Below, in pieces: positions 1 through 5,513 of a stretch of 5,513 nt of DNA; position 1 is the stretch's first letter; each line of letters starts with the position of its first letter. A program made the translations under genes and the position numbers. Under the pieces are notes generated by a model. It was given only the letters and a program-made list of their open reading frames with translations, did not search any database and had not been told where the DNA came from. The DNA is from Chloroflexota bacterium (lineage in GTDB: Bacteria > Chloroflexota > Anaerolineae > Aggregatilineales > UBA3940): NCBI GenBank assembly GCA_024643825.1, contig JAHEME010000242.1, positions 1-5,513 on the forward strand, read 5' to 3'.

Positions 1-2754
1 ATCGATCTGGTAACTGACAAGCAGCAGTACGAGCCGGGTGAAACAGCGGAAGTGCTGATTGCATCTCCCTTCCAGGGGAGTGATGTGAAGGCGCTGGTGA
101 CGCTCGAACGGGGCAGCATCCTCACCCATGAGGTCATCACGCTCACCTCGAACTCGTTTGTGTATCGTGTGCCGATCACGGGCGATCTAGCTCCGAATAC
201 GTTTATCTCGGTGGTGATCGTCAAGGGCATCGATAGCACGAATCCGGTTCCCGCCTACAAGATGGGGCTGGTTGAAATTCAGGTTGATCCCGTCGAGCAG
301 ACGATTCAACTGGAAGTCACGCCAGACAAAGAAACGGTCGGCCCACAGGATGAGGTCACGTACACGATCCGCACGACCGATTCTAATGGAAAGGCCGTGA
401 ATGCAGAGGTATCGCTGGCGCTGGTTGACCTGGCGACTCTCTCTCTGGCTGCGCCCAACAGCGGCCCAATTGTTGCTCACTTCTATGGGGTGCAGGGGCT
501 TGGTGTTCGCACGGCGGTTCCGCTTGGCTATCTGGTGAACCGCCGCAATCAGGAATTGTTCGATCTGGGCAAGGGCGGCGGCGGTGGTGGCGGGGAGGGT
601 TTCTTTGATGTGCGCGGGGACTTTCGTGACACGGCTTTTTGGTCAGCCGTCGTCAACACCGGGAACAATGGACGGACGACGGTGAAAGTCACATTGCCGG
701 ATAACCTCACAACATGGCGCATGGATGCCCGCGCAGTCACCGCTGACACGCTGGTCGGGCAGGCGCAGGTGGATATTGTCGCCACCAAGCCGCTGCTGAT
801 CCGCCCAGCCACTCCGCGATTCTTTGTGGTTGGCGATGAGGCGACGGTCTCGGCAGTGATCAACAACAACACGGATAGCGCGATTGACGCGACGGTGAAG
901 CTGGATGCGTCTGGCGTTTCGATGGTGGGTGACCGGGAGATCAAGGTTTCGATCCCGGCACGGGGGCGCACGGATGTTGGCTGGGCGGTGGTCGTTGATG
1001 CCAATGCCGAATGGGTGAACATGGTGTTCAGCGTCGATGGTGGCAGACTGTCTGATGCGTCGAAGCCGCCGCTGGGCAACCCGGATCATGATCAGATGAT
1101 CCCGGTCTACAAGTATGAAGTCCCGGAGACGGTGGGGACGGCAGGCCAGTTAACGGGCGCAGCTTCACGCATCGAAGGGGTGGTGCTGCCGCCGACGTAT
1201 GAAGTGACGCAGGGTGAAGTGCGGGTGGAAATCGACCCGTCGCTGGCTGCCAGCACGGTCGATGGGCTGACGTGGCTGGAGCATTATCCTTACGAATGCA
1301 CCGAGCAAACGGTGAGCCGCTTCCTGCCAAATGCGTTGACGCTGACGGCCTTTCGGCAGTTGGGTCTGAACGATCCGGGCTTGGAAGCAAACCTCGATGC
1401 GCAGGTGGCGATTGGCTTGCAACGGCTGTACTCGCAGCAGCATGTGGATGGCGGCTGGGGGTGGTTCGTGACCGGGACGAGCAACCCGACAGTCAGCGCG
1501 TATGTGATCCAGGGAATGGTGGCAGCGAAGGAAGCCGGCGTTCAGGTCGAAGCGCGCGTCCTCAACGATGGTCTGAGCTACCTCACCAATCAACTGCGGC
1601 CCGTGGATGCGCTGAATGATCACGTAACGATTGACCGGCAGGCGTACCTGCTGTATGTGCTGGCGCGCGCCGGGCAGCCAGACGTGAGCCGAAGCGTGCA
1701 GCTCTTTGAGAATCGGGAAGGGCTGCAAAGCTGGGCGCGGGCGCTGCTGGCGCAAACACTGTGGATGATCGATCCGAATGATCCGCGACTGAGTAATCTT
1801 CAGAGCGATCTGGTGAACAGCGCTATCGTGAGTGCGACGGGCGCACACTGGGAAGAAGAAACGAACGACTACTGGAACTGGAACACAGATACCCGGTCTA
1901 CTGCGATCATCCTGGATACCTTCGCGCTGATCTGGCCGACGAACGATCTGGCCCCGAACATCACACGGTGGCTGATGATCGCGCGGAAGGGCGGTCACTG
2001 GGAGACGACGCAGGAAACGGCGTGGGCGTTGATCGGGCTGACTCACTGGATGGTAGCAACGGGTGAACTTCAGCCAGACTATACCTGGGAGTTTCAGTTC
2101 AATGGAGCGAAGCTGGCGGATGGAACGGCATCGGCTGACACGGTCAATGATCCGACCGTGCTGTACATCGATGTGAAAGACCTGGTAACGGACGAAGTCA
2201 ACCGCCTACTGTTTGAACGGACGGATGGGGCAGGGCGCATGTACTATACCGCGCACCTGACCGCCTATCTCCCGGTGGAGCAAGTGGAGCCACTGAGCCG
2301 GGGGGTGATCGTGAGCCGACGTTATCTGGATGCGAACGGCAAGCCCGTCACAGAGGGGCATGTGGGGGATACGCTGATGGTGGAACTCACCATCGTCGCG
2401 CCGAATGATCTGTACTATGCGGTGGTGGAAGACCCGTACCCGGCGGGAGCGGAAGCGGTGGATGTCAACCTGCTGACCGAGAGCATCCTGGGGCAACGCC
2501 CGACGCTCCAACCGACCGACCCGCTGGCACAGGGGTGGGGCTGGTGGTGGTTCTCTCAGACGGACTTCCGCGATGAGAAAGCGGTGCTGTTTGCGGATAC
2601 GCTGCCGAAGGGAACATATCAGTACACATACCAGATTCGGCTGGGACTGCCGGGAACCTATCGGGTGATCCCGCCCACCGCGCGCGAGTTTTATCTGCCG
2701 GAAGTCTACGGGCGCGGCAGTGGAATGCTGTTTACGATTTTACCTCTCCAATAA
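1..2754 (+). CDS. Alpha-2-macroglobulin family protein, C-terminal part (5' end outside window)
   Basis: Bacterial alpha-2-macroglobulins are large exported protease traps: a protease cuts a bait region, the protein changes shape, and a buried thioester captures the protease. The reading frame is open from base 1, so the first in-frame ATG (52) is internal and the true start lies upstream. Numbering from base 1, residues 1-190 look like beta-sandwich macroglobulin domains. Seven glycines follow (192-198), a linker common before the A2M domain and possibly bait-like. The A2M domain has DTAFW (210-214) and LPDNLTTWR (232-240). The thioester motif CTEQ is at 433-436. The alpha/alpha thioester domain then runs to about 690, with DGGWGW (483-488) and TTQETAWAL (669-677). 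Beta-rich C-terminal domains include WGWWWF (846-851) and end near PEVYGRGSG. The 917 residues are roughly half of a usual family member, so no signal peptide or lipobox can be checked. Cys433 is the only cysteine. No pbpC (its partner in many proteobacteria) is on the downstream side. The family call is very secure; the role is inferred. Confidence 0.95.
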   Translation: MDLVTDKQQYEPGETAEVLIASPFQGSDVKALVTLERGSILTHEVITLTSNSFVYRVPITGDLAPNTFISVVIVKGIDSTNPVPAYKMGLVEIQVDPVEQTIQLEVTPDKETVGPQDEVTYTIRTTDSNGKAVNAEVSLALVDLATLSLAAPNSGPIVAHFYGVQGLGVRTAVPLGYLVNRRNQELFDLGKGGGGGGGEGFFDVRGDFRDTAFWSAVVNTGNNGRTTVKVTLPDNLTTWRMDARAVTADTLVGQAQVDIVATKPLLIRPATPRFFVVGDEATVSAVINNNTDSAIDATVKLDASGVSMVGDREIKVSIPARGRTDVGWAVVVDANAEWVNMVFSVDGGRLSDASKPPLGNPDHDQMIPVYKYEVPETVGTAGQLTGAASRIEGVVLPPTYEVTQGEVRVEIDPSLAASTVDGLTWLEHYPYECTEQTVSRFLPNALTLTAFRQLGLNDPGLEANLDAQVAIGLQRLYSQQHVDGGWGWFVTGTSNPTVSAYVIQGMVAAKEAGVQVEARVLNDGLSYLTNQLRPVDALNDHVTIDRQAYLLYVLARAGQPDVSRSVQLFENREGLQSWARALLAQTLWMIDPNDPRLSNLQSDLVNSAIVSATGAHWEEETNDYWNWNTDTRSTAIILDTFALIWPTNDLAPNITRWLMIARKGGHWETTQETAWALIGLTHWMVATGELQPDYTWEFQFNGAKLADGTASADTVNDPTVLYIDVKDLVTDEVNRLLFERTDGAGRMYYTAHLTAYLPVEQVEPLSRGVIVSRRYLDANGKPVTEGHVGDTLMVELTIVAPNDLYYAVVEDPYPAGAEAVDVNLLTESILGQRPTLQPTDPLAQGWGWWWFSQTDFRDEKAVLFADTLPKGTYQYTYQIRLGLPGTYRVIPPTAREFYLPEVYGRGSGMLFTILPLQ
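1297..1308 (+). other. Thioester motif (Cys-Thr-Glu-Gln) of the alpha-2-macroglobulin
   Basis: These four codons encode C-T-E-Q within the local sequence HYPYECTEQTVSRFLP, matching the C-x-E-Q consensus of thioester-containing alpha-2-macroglobulins and complement proteins. In the family, the cysteine side chain joins the glutamine to form an internal thioester that traps the attacking protease. Both residues are present, so this copy should be of the thioester-competent type. Some bacterial paralogues lack the cysteine. Confidence 0.9.
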
Positions 2755-2765
2755 ACATCCTCTAC

Positions 2766-2801
2766 AATGTACGGGTCGGCCTTTGCGCTGGCCCGTATAT
2801 T
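2766..2801 (+). terminator. Hairpin between the alpha-2-macroglobulin and the next gene, possible intrinsic terminator
   Basis: Bases 2766-2780 can pair with 2787-2801 around a six-base loop (CTTTGC). The 15-pair stem has three G-U pairs and a GC-rich core (ACGGGTCGGC against GCTGGCCCGT). It starts 12 bases after the TAA of the upstream gene, where a terminator would be expected. The T-run is poor: the descending arm ends in ATATTT and then CC. It may therefore only attenuate transcription or protect the 3' end of the message, and it lies 10 bases before the ribosome binding site of the next gene. Read from the pairing alone. Confidence 0.5.
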
Positions 2802-2811
2802 TCCACCTTCC

Positions 2812-2816
2812 GGAGG
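2812..2816 (+). promoter_or_regulatory. Ribosome binding site GGAGG for the 169-residue protein
   Basis: GGAGG sits six bases before the ATG at 2823. This is a strong Shine-Dalgarno site at good spacing and it fixes the start of the downstream gene. Confidence 0.85.
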
Positions 2817-2822
2817 TTCTTC

Positions 2823-3332
2823 ATGCAGGTGATTCTCACCGCCCACAATGTCGAGATCTTCACGGCAAACTATCACCTTAGCGGCGAACTGCACATGCGG
2901 GGCGCGCCGGGCATCTTCCTGAACGATGCCCTATACCCGGTATTTACGCTGGTTGGCGGCGTGATTCACCCGCTGGCCCAGGGGACGCAAATCGGGGCGA
3001 TGAACGTGACCCGGTTCTACGTGCCCAAGCAGTCGATTGAGGTGGTAGGATTACCAGAGATCGACATGGCGGAGGTACAGCTTATGTCATCGACCCGGCG
3101 GTTGATCGTCTTCACGGAAACCTACGTGGTACGAGGGGACTTCCACACCGGGCCGGAGACTGCGTCCGGGGATGTGTTCCACGTCACAAGCGGGCCGTTC
3201 TTCCCAGCAACGAATGTAGAAATCCATGCTGTCCGGCCTACACCCACCGACGTGCGGCGCAAGATGCCGCTGGTGTATGTATACCGCGATGCGGTGCAGG
3301 TTCTCTACAGTCAGGATGAGCAGGCTGGGTGA
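2823..3332 (+). CDS. Hypothetical protein, 169 residues, apparently a tandem duplication of a small beta-rich unit
   Basis: I do not recognise a named family. The start is secure: ATG six bases after GGAGG. No signal peptide, membrane segment or cysteine is visible, so it is probably cytoplasmic. The sequence alternates short hydrophobic strands with turns and has few helix-like stretches. Two halves resemble each other. Residues 9-24 (NVEIFTANYHLSGELH) align without gaps to 93-108 (RLIVFTETYVVRGDFH), sharing F, T, Y, G and H at the same places. Later parts also correspond: FYVPKQSIEVV (65-75) with VYVYRDAVQVL (151-161). This suggests an internal duplication with a period of about 84 residues. 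The gene follows the alpha-2-macroglobulin by 68 bases across a hairpin and overlaps the methyltransferase gene by 17 bases, so it is more likely co-expressed with the latter. A ligand-binding or regulatory beta domain is possible, but no function can be assigned. Confidence 0.85.
   Translation: MQVILTAHNVEIFTANYHLSGELHMRGAPGIFLNDALYPVFTLVGGVIHPLAQGTQIGAMNVTRFYVPKQSIEVVGLPEIDMAEVQLMSSTRRLIVFTETYVVRGDFHTGPETASGDVFHVTSGPFFPATNVEIHAVRPTPTDVRRKMPLVYVYRDAVQVLYSQDEQAG
2847..3308 (+). repeat. Two-copy protein-level repeat within the 169-residue protein
   Basis: Copy 1 covers residues 9-75 and copy 2 residues 93-162 of the encoded protein. The shared pattern is hydrophobic-F-T-x-x-Y-x-x-x-G-(E/D)-(L/F)-H at the start of each copy and (F/V)-Y-V-x-(K/R)-x-(S/A)-(I/V)-(E/Q)-V near the end. 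The middle needs small gaps. Similarity is at protein level only and was aligned by eye, so the copies are old and diverged. Confidence 0.55.
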
Positions 3333-3882
3333 CGTGCTTCCCGGAGAACTGCTAGTTCTCCTCCAGTGGATGGCCTTCGGCGCGTTCTCCGTGGGAGCGG
3401 TCTGGCTCTCGCGATACTCGCTGCTCAAGCCTCGCGCGTATGGTTTTGCCCGCTTCTTCGCGTTTGAACTGATCTTCGCGCTGCTGATCCGTGCCGCGCC
3501 GTTCTGGTTTGCCGATCCCCTTGCCATCCGACAGGTTGCTTCGTGGATTCTGCTGCTGGCTTCCGGGGCGTTGGCTGTGCATGGCTTCTACCTGCTGCAC
3601 ACTGTGGGACAACCCTCCGAGGACATAGAGACCACAACGGTGTTCGTGCAGCAGGGGGCCTATCGGTGGATACGGCATCCGTTGTATCTATCGCTGATGC
3701 TACTGGCGTGGGGGTGCTTCCTGAAGATGACGGATTCGCCGGGTGGATTGTTGGTGATCGGGGCGACTGCGCTGCTGGTGATTACGGCGCGGGTAGAAGA
3801 GGCCGAGAATATGAGGAAGTTCGGGGCGGCCTATGAGGACTATTGCCAGCGAACGAAGATGTTTATTCCGACTCTGTTCTGA
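3316..3882 (+). CDS. Isoprenylcysteine carboxyl methyltransferase / phospholipid methyltransferase-like membrane protein
   Basis: This family of integral membrane enzymes transfers a methyl group from S-adenosylmethionine to a lipid or lipid-like acceptor. The 188 residues have hydrophobic segments near 11-31, 43-65, 73-95 and 122-158, the last probably a helical hairpin. The SAM-binding C-terminal half carries the family signature: GAYRWIRHPLYLSLML (114-129, with R-H-P-x-Y), then RVEEAENMRKFGAAYEDYC (159-177) and a closing FIPTLF. This is the standard E-E...FG..Y..Y pattern. The chosen ATG (3316) lies inside the upstream gene, overlapping it by 17 bases, with only a weak AGG upstream, so translational coupling is likely. 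Upstream in-frame ATGs (3226, 3277, 3289) would add residues with no membrane or family character, and a GTG at 3334 is also possible. The acceptor cannot be told from sequence: bacteria generally lack prenylated CaaX proteins, and members of this fold also act on phospholipids and small molecules. Its 3' end overlaps the convergent desulfhydrase gene by 20 bases. Confidence 0.87.
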   Translation: MSRLGDVLPGELLVLLQWMAFGAFSVGAVWLSRYSLLKPRAYGFARFFAFELIFALLIRAAPFWFADPLAIRQVASWILLLASGALAVHGFYLLHTVGQPSEDIETTTVFVQQGAYRWIRHPLYLSLMLLAWGCFLKMTDSPGGLLVIGATALLVITARVEEAENMRKFGAAYEDYCQRTKMFIPTLF

Positions 3883-4888
3883 GAATGTCGCTGAAGGCGA
3901 ACAGGGCGGAGATACCCCCTGTATGCCAGAAGAGGACACGCTGATCCGAGGTAAACGCGCCAGAGCGAATCAGGTCGATCAACCCGGCGAGGGCGCGCCC
4001 AGTGTAGACCGGATCGACGAGGATGCCTTCGGTGCGGGCCAGCAGCCGGATGGCTTCCCGTTCTGGCGCACCCACGACGGCGTATCCGCCGCCGAGATAG
4101 GCATCATTGATCACGATGTCTTTGGGGTTGATGCGCCAATCCTGGCCCAGCAAGTCGGCCCCCTCGCTAACTAACTCCGCGATGCGCGGAGCAAAGACGC
4201 GCTTCTCCTGATCCACGCTGATGCCGTAGATCGTGCCGCGAACGCCTGCGAGATGAGAACCGAGGATCATCCCGGCATGGGTTCCGCCGGATGAGGTGGC
4301 GAATACATGGGCATCGAAGCCGGGCTGTTCGCGCTCGTCTAACTGCATGGCGAGTTCCCGCATGGCGGTGACATAGCCCATCACACCCAGCGCATTGGAG
4401 CCGCCATAGGGAACCACATGCGGCTTGCGTCCGCCTGCGCGGAGTTCGGCTTGAACCGAGACAATCGTCTCGGAGTAGGGGGCGTGTTCTTCCGTCCAGT
4501 GGATGCACGCCCCCAGAAGATCGTCAATGAGGGTGTTGCCGTTGATCGATGCGGGCTGCTTCCCACCCGGCGCGTAGAGCACCAGATGAGGCTCCAATCC
4601 CACCTTACATGCGGCGGCGGCGGTCTGCCGGGCATGATTGGACTGCGTCGATCCGGCAGTGATGACGGTATCCGCGCCTTCCGCCAGTGCTGCGCCGATC
4701 AGAAATTCGAGCTTGCGGGCTTTGTTGCCACCCGTCGCCAGCCCGGTTTGATCGTCCCGCTTGATCCACAACTCCGGCCCACCGAGCGATTCCGTCAGGC
4801 GCGGGAGGCGTTCCATCGGGGTCGGCAGATGGGCCAACCTCGTGTGGGGCAGGGCGGATAGGGCGGCGGAAAGGCTCAAAGCGGACAC
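3863..4888 (-). CDS. dcyD: D-cysteine desulfhydrase (PLP-dependent, ACC deaminase family)
   Basis: Predicted to convert D-cysteine to pyruvate, ammonia and hydrogen sulfide in the cytoplasm. The 341 residues match the family length (E. coli DcyD is about 330) and show fold-type II PLP features throughout: LPTPMERLPRL (21-31), IKRDD (42-46), GGNKARKLEFL with the PLP lysine at 56, STQSNHARQTA (80-90), VPYGGSNALG (159-168), SSGGTHAG (199-206), DPVYTGRALAGLID (292-305) and HTGGISALFAF (322-332). Two positions separate this enzyme from ACC deaminase. ACC deaminase has Glu after the active-site Tyr and Leu before the late GG; here they are Thr296 and Thr323, as in D-cysteine desulfhydrases. L-cysteate sulfo-lyase is a close relative and cannot be ruled out. 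The start is GTG at 4886-4888, supported by GGAGA six bases upstream. It follows the desaturase by 21 bases and probably shares its transcript. Confidence 0.92.
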   Translation of the reverse strand: MSALSLSAALSALPHTRLAHLPTPMERLPRLTESLGGPELWIKRDDQTGLATGGNKARKLEFLIGAALAEGADTVITAGSTQSNHARQTAAAACKVGLEPHLVLYAPGGKQPASINGNTLIDDLLGACIHWTEEHAPYSETIVSVQAELRAGGRKPHVVPYGGSNALGVMGYVTAMRELAMQLDEREQPGFDAHVFATSSGGTHAGMILGSHLAGVRGTIYGISVDQEKRVFAPRIAELVSEGADLLGQDWRINPKDIVINDAYLGGGYAVVGAPEREAIRLLARTEGILVDPVYTGRALAGLIDLIRSGAFTSDQRVLFWHTGGISALFAFSDILRTESE

Positions 4889-4894
4889 GGCGCG

Positions 4895-4899
4895 TCTCC
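4895..4899 (-). promoter_or_regulatory. Ribosome binding site GGAGA for the GTG-started desulfhydrase gene
   Basis: On the minus strand GGAGA precedes the GTG at 4888-4886 by six bases. It decides the start: the next in-frame ATG (Met25) would remove conserved N-terminal residues. It sits in the 21-base gap after the desaturase stop codon. Confidence 0.75.
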
Positions 4900-4909
4900 G
4901 ATGAATCAG

Positions 4910-5513
4910 CTATGCCTGCGCTGTTCGGCGTGGCTTGATGTACAGCTTGTGGGCGGCCCGGAAGCCGATCAGGGTGCGCTGATTCTCATCCCACAGGTGG
5001 CAGTACAGGGCCTTCATGCTCTCGCGGAAGGTCAGCGGCGGAACCTGCTGGAAAATCTCGTTTTCATCCTGCGCCTGCTGAAGTTTATAGTTCGGAATGC
5101 GCGGGCTAAGATGATGGACGTGGTGAATGCCGATGTTCCCTGTGAACCACTGGAGAATCTTGGGCATCTTATAGTATGAACTGCCTTCGATAGCCGCGCT
5201 ATAGTAATCCCACTCGTTGTGGTGCTCCCAGTAGACTTCCTCAAACTGGTGCTGGACGTAGAAGAGTAACACGCCCAACCCACCGCCGAGGAACAGGATC
5301 ATCCCTTGAATGAGCAGATAGGACTTCCAGCCCATCAGGAAGCTCAGACCAACAGCGATGCCAAGCAGGATGAAGTTGGTGGCCCAGACGTTGTTGCGCT
5401 CGCGTTTGCTGGCTCCCTTGCGGACGATGCGATGTGCGATCCCGAACATATAGAATGGGCCAAGTCCAAAGGTGATCAGCGGAAAGCGGAACAGCCGATA
5501 GCCCAACCGCTTG
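4910..5513 (-). CDS. Fatty acid desaturase, C-terminal part (N-terminus outside window)
   Basis: Membrane di-iron desaturases put double bonds into acyl chains of lipids, keeping membranes fluid, usually with ferredoxin as electron donor. The frame is open to the window edge and continues upstream of a TTG at 5504-5506 that is just a leucine codon, so the gene is cut, not truncated. About 200 residues remain. Two hydrophobic stretches (around 5322-5384 and 5253-5316) are followed by FYVQHQFEEVYWEHHNEWD, then GSSYYKMPK, then LQWFTGNIGIHHVHHLSPR. The HHVHH (5111-5125) is the third histidine box (H-x-x-H-H); boxes one and two must lie beyond the window. This combination closely resembles the acyl-lipid desaturases of the Bacillus Des / cyanobacterial DesA type. 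Which carbon is attacked cannot be read. The tail KPRRTAQA is basic and probably cytoplasmic. The gene is first in an apparent pair with the desulfhydrase 21 bases downstream. Promoter not in window. Confidence 0.95.
   Translation of the reverse strand, partial: KRLGYRLFRFPLITFGLGPFYMFGIAHRIVRKGASKRERNNVWATNFILLGIAVGLSFLMGWKSYLLIQGMILFLGGGLGVLLFYVQHQFEEVYWEHHNEWDYYSAAIEGSSYYKMPKILQWFTGNIGIHHVHHLSPRIPNYKLQQAQDENEIFQQVPPLTFRESMKALYCHLWDENQRTLIGFRAAHKLYIKPRRTAQA

Noticed and set aside
549..1089. Two overlapping minus-strand open frames of 148-176 codons, one encoding a proline run
   Set aside because: The proline run is just the complement of the poly-glycine codons of the real gene, and no start signal or domain is visible.
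1165..2046. Long open frame of 293 codons on the minus strand
   Set aside because: It lies wholly antisense to the thioester domain of the alpha-2-macroglobulin. Its translation is rich in Arg, His, Pro and Gln with no family motif, as expected for a shadow in GC-rich DNA.
2805..2817. Possible small hairpin ACCT/AGGT hiding the Shine-Dalgarno site at 2812-2816
   Set aside because: Only four pairs with a five-base loop; too weak to claim regulation.
3226..3315. Longer N-terminus for the methyltransferase from ATG 3226, 3277 or 3289
   Set aside because: The extra residues are Cys/Arg-rich out-of-frame readings of the upstream gene and precede the first membrane segment without family resemblance.
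3874..3904. Inverted repeat CTGTTC / GAACAG at the convergent gene ends, considered as a bidirectional terminator
   Set aside because: Only six pairs around a 19-base loop, no T-run on either strand, and most of it is coding sequence of the desulfhydrase.
4418..4861. Plus-strand open frame of 147 codons
   Set aside because: Antisense to the conserved N-terminal half of the D-cysteine desulfhydrase; no recognisable product.
3863..4888. ACC deaminase (acdS) as the name for the PLP enzyme
   Set aside because: The Glu and Leu diagnostic of ACC deaminase are both Thr here, and DPVYTG...HTGG matches D-cysteine desulfhydrase.
4901..5179. Plus-strand open frame of 92 codons starting next to the desulfhydrase ribosome binding site
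   Set aside because: Antisense to the desaturase C-terminus, including its histidine box. The composition shows no protein-like pattern of its own.

Overview
The window holds five protein-coding genes and very little non-coding DNA. It reads as ordinary bacterial chromosome: moderately GC-rich (by eye a little under 60%), tightly packed, with Shine-Dalgarno sites of the GGAG type. No mobile element, RNA gene or CRISPR array is visible. The gene set (a large alpha-2-macroglobulin with a poly-glycine linker, a Bacillus/cyanobacteria-type fatty acid desaturase, a D-cysteine desulfhydrase and an isoprenylcysteine-methyltransferase-like membrane protein) would suit a member of Chloroflexota. That placement is an inference from general resemblance and is only moderately likely.

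Left half, plus strand: positions 1-2754 are the C-terminal 917 residues of a bacterial alpha-2-macroglobulin whose start lies outside the window. It has an intact CTEQ thioester. A 68-base gap with a hairpin follows. Next comes an unrecognised 169-residue protein (2823-3332) that appears to be built from two copies of one small beta-rich unit. Overlapping its end by 17 bases is a 188-residue integral membrane methyltransferase of the ICMT/PEMT type (3316-3882).

Right half, minus strand: a fatty acid desaturase (4910-5513, N-terminus outside the window) is followed 21 bases later by a D-cysteine desulfhydrase with a GTG start (3863-4888). The two probably share a transcript. The desulfhydrase and the methyltransferase converge, and their last 20 bases overlap.

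Functional links: the alpha-2-macroglobulin is probably an exported protease trap. The methyltransferase and desaturase are both membrane enzymes, the latter adjusting lipid fluidity. The desulfhydrase is cytoplasmic PLP-dependent sulfur/amino-acid metabolism. Nothing in the sequence shows that the two strands form one system. The least explained gene is the 169-residue duplicated-domain protein.
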